Positions 15,905-17,027 of a DNA stretch of 17,027 nt are shown here, piece after piece. Made by a program: the position numbers and the translations under genes. The number at the start of each line of letters is the position of its first letter. Position 1 is the stretch's first letter. The DNA is from Stenotrophomonas maltophilia (GTDB taxonomy: Bacteria > Pseudomonadota > Gammaproteobacteria > Xanthomonadales > Xanthomonadaceae): contig DGIP01000242.1 in the NCBI GenBank assembly GCA_002386405.1, forward strand, positions 1 through 17,027, in the 5' to 3' direction. Below the pieces are notes generated by a model. It made no database searches and was not told where the DNA came from. It was given only the letters and a program-made list of their open reading frames with translations.

Positions 15905-16660
15905 TCAAATAGCGGCCGCCGCATGGGCGATGGCCAGGAAATCCGCGGCCACCAGCGAGGCGCCGCCCACCAGCCCACCATCGACATCGGGCTGTGCGAA
16001 CAGTTCCGCTGCGTTGTCGGGCTTCACGCTGCCGCCGTACAGGATGGGCAACGAATCGGCAATTCTAGCATCGAGCTTGGCCACTTCGCCACGGATGAAC
16101 GCGTGGACCTGCTGGGCCTGCTCCTTGGTGGCGGTCCGGCCGGTACCGATGGCCCAGACCGGCTCATAGGCGACCACGGCATGCTGGAAGCCGGCCGGGC
16201 CGACCAGTTCCAGCACAGGGGCCAGCTGGCTGGCAATGACGTCCTCGGTCTGGCCAGCCTCGCGCTGCTCCAGGGTTTCGCCCACGCACAGCACCGGCAC
16301 CAGGCCGGCGTGCAGGGCGGCGGCGAACTTGCGGGCCACCAGCTCGCTGCTTTCATTGTGGTACTGGCGGCGCTCGGAATGGCCGACCAGGCCATAGCGG
16401 GCACCGACGTCGGCCAGCATGGCGGCGCAGACTTCGCCGGTGTAGGCGCCCTTTTCGTTGGAACTGACGTCCTGTGAGCCAAAAGCGACAGCCCGGCCCT
16501 CGAAGGCCTCGACCAGCTCGCCCAGGTACGGCAGCGGCGGCAGGATGACGACCTCTACCCCACCCTTCGGCAGGCTGGCGACGATATCGCTGACCAGGTC
16601 GGTCGCGAATTGACGGCTGCCGTGCAGCTTCCAATTACCGGCGACGATCTTGCGGCGCAT
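15905..16660 (-). CDS. tpiA: Triosephosphate isomerase
   Basis: This enzyme interconverts dihydroxyacetone phosphate and glyceraldehyde 3-phosphate in glycolysis and gluconeogenesis, in the cytoplasm. The 251-aa protein is the usual TIM-barrel length. Active-site residues are visible: N9 and K11 (AGNWKLHG), H94 (GLVGHSERR) and E166 (AYEPVWAIGTG), with loop 6 PVWAIGTG and the phosphate-binding YGGSVKPDN (208-216) and GLVGGASL (229-236). The ATG at 16660 has an excellent AAGGAG 7 nt upstream; an in-frame extension to 16783 runs through a simple repeat and is not credible. secG follows after 22 nt. Confidence 0.98.
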   Translation of the reverse strand: MRRKIVAGNWKLHGSRQFATDLVSDIVASLPKGGVEVVILPPLPYLGELVEAFEGRAVAFGSQDVSSNEKGAYTGEVCAAMLADVGARYGLVGHSERRQYHNESSELVARKFAAALHAGLVPVLCVGETLEQREAGQTEDVIASQLAPVLELVGPAGFQHAVVAYEPVWAIGTGRTATKEQAQQVHAFIRGEVAKLDARIADSLPILYGGSVKPDNAAELFAQPDVDGGLVGGASLVAADFLAIAHAAAAI

Positions 16661-16690
16661 GGCGGGGCTCCTTTTGGGTATCAGCCGCCA

Positions 16691-16696
16691 ATGATA
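16691..16696 (-). promoter_or_regulatory. Candidate -10 box for tpiA
   Basis: TATCAT on the minus strand would place transcription start about 24 nt before the tpiA ATG, just leaving room for the AAGGAG site. No recognisable -35 hexamer lies 16-18 nt upstream, so the call is weak. Just upstream (16714-16730) is the inverted repeat GCGTTT-N5-AAACGC, flanked by TGTAA and TTACA, which could bind a regulator. Confidence 0.3.
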
Positions 16697-16713
16697 CCGG
16701 ATGTAACGAATGC

Positions 16714-16730
16714 GCGTTTCCCGAAAACGC
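16714..16730. promoter_or_regulatory. Inverted repeat upstream of tpiA
   Basis: GCGTTT and AAACGC flank a 5-nt spacer, 54-70 nt before the tpiA start. An outer pair, TGTAA (16702-16706) and TTACA (16731-16735), adds a second, asymmetrically spaced inverted repeat. This has the shape of an operator, but I cannot name a matching regulator. Confidence 0.3.
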
Positions 16731-16750
16731 TTACATTTCAAATGGATATT

Positions 16751-16774
16751 GCAAGAGCAAGAGCAAGAGCCAGA
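16751..16774. repeat. Hexanucleotide tandem repeat (GCAAGA)
   Basis: Three exact copies of GCAAGA are followed by one variant, GCCAGA, and a further degenerate GCAGAT at 16775-16780. It lies about 91-114 nt upstream of tpiA, between its promoter region and the large inverted repeat. Short repeats of this kind can gain or lose units by slippage. Confidence 0.8.
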
Positions 16775-16804
16775 GCAGATCAAGGTTGCCGGCTCGTATG
16801 GGTT

Positions 16805-16916
16805 GCGGGGCCGGGGCGGGTGGGGTTACGGGACACGCCGTAAACCCCTCCATGGGGGCTTGGCAAAAACATCCATGTTTTTGACAGTCCCTACACCCCA
16901 CCCGCCCCGACCCCGC
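16805..16916. repeat. 112-nt structured inverted repeat with two inner hairpins
   Basis: Two 22-nt GC-rich arms (16805-16826 and 16895-16916) are reverse complements with a single mismatch (C16811 against A16910). After a symmetric TAC/TAC internal loop, a second 5-bp stem follows (GGGAC 16830-16834 with GTCCC 16887-16891). Inside are two hairpins: CCCC-TCCAT-GGGG (16845-16857) and CAAAAACAT-CC-ATGTTTTTG (16864-16883). Both inner hairpins carry TCCATG at their tip although their stems differ. The layout is a three-way junction that could form in RNA of either strand or as a DNA cruciform. It resembles a dispersed intergenic repeat; no open reading frame explains it. Confidence 0.75.
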
Positions 16917-16955
16917 CCACAGATGGTCGGTGCGCAGGCTTTAGAGCCGTACGGC

Positions 16956-16980
16956 GTACCGACCAACGTTCGGCACCTAC
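16956..16980 (-). repeat. SMAG-like GTAG stem-loop, minus orientation
   Basis: On the minus strand, GTAG (16980-16977) is followed by GTGCCGA-N7-TCGGTAC, a 7-bp stem with one G·T pair. A GTAG head directly before a short palindrome is the layout of the SMAG repeats of Stenotrophomonas maltophilia, a REP-like family linked to RAYT transposases. Its GTACCGACC part can pair instead with GGTCGGTGC at 16925, giving a competing 11-bp hairpin (16925-16935 with 16954-16964). Confidence 0.6.
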
Positions 16981-17002
16981 CGGAACGATCGATCGCCCAT
17001 TG

Positions 17003-17027
17003 GTAGGCCACGACCGTTGGTCGTGGC
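17003..17027 (+). repeat. SMAG-like GTAG stem-loop, plus orientation
   Basis: GTAG (17003-17006) is followed by a perfect 9-bp stem, GCCACGACC / GGTCGTGGC, with loop GTT, ending on the last base of the window. It faces the preceding minus-strand unit head to head, 22 nt apart, forming an inverted pair. Further units may follow beyond the edge. Confidence 0.75.

Noticed and set aside
16661..16783. N-terminal extension of tpiA to 16783
   Set aside because: It translates the hexamer repeat as Ser/Cys-rich sequence and lies before an excellent AAGGAG at the family start.
16710..17011. Open frames on both strands in the repeat region
   Set aside because: They cross the large inverted repeat and the GTAG stem-loops, lack ribosome-binding sites and show no protein-like composition.
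16805..17027. CRISPR array or insertion sequence end
   Set aside because: There are no regularly spaced direct repeats with spacers, no transposase and no target-site duplication visible; the elements are palindromic intergenic repeats.

Overview
The window is a GC-rich chromosomal segment in which every protein gene I can support lies on the minus strand. It carries a complete 14-subunit respiratory complex I operon (nuoA to nuoN, with nuoC and nuoD separate), flanked by housekeeping genes. The organism is most likely a gammaproteobacterium of the Xanthomonadaceae, probably Stenotrophomonas. The pointers are the family-like protein sequences, the gene order, and a head-to-head pair of GTAG-headed stem-loops at the right end that look like the SMAG repeats of Stenotrophomonas maltophilia. 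The assignment is from recall, not a database search.

In the direction of transcription (right to left): positions 17027-16661 are non-coding and hold the GTAG stem-loops, a 112-nt structured inverted repeat, a short hexanucleotide tandem repeat and the tpiA upstream region. Then come tpiA (triosephosphate isomerase), secG (Sec translocon subunit), tRNA-Leu(GAG), nuoA-B-C-D, a previously unlisted-looking 32-codon ORF, nuoE-F-G-H-I-J-K-L-M-N, and finally initiator tRNA-fMet followed by a strong GAAA-capped hairpin at the left edge.

The nuo genes are tightly packed. ATGA or GTGA overlaps join nuoC/D, nuoF/G, nuoG/H and nuoJ/K, and nuoA overlaps nuoB by 10 nt. The products form the NADH-dehydrogenase module (NuoE, F, G), the quinone-reducing connecting module (NuoB, C, D, I) and the proton-pumping membrane arm (NuoA, H, J, K, L, M, N). 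All expected cofactor motifs are visible except the optional N7 cluster of NuoG, whose cysteines are missing. NuoL has a striking His/Asp-rich insert.

The most unusual item is the only sizeable gap inside the operon, between nuoD and nuoE. It is exactly filled by a 32-codon ORF that starts on a TAATG overlap with nuoD and ends on an ATGA overlap with nuoE. Its C-terminus resembles the C-terminus of NuoD. The order secG, tRNA-Leu(GAG), tRNA-fMet recalls the secG-leuU-metY-rimP-nusA neighbourhood of other gammaproteobacteria, with the nuo operon lying between the two tRNAs.
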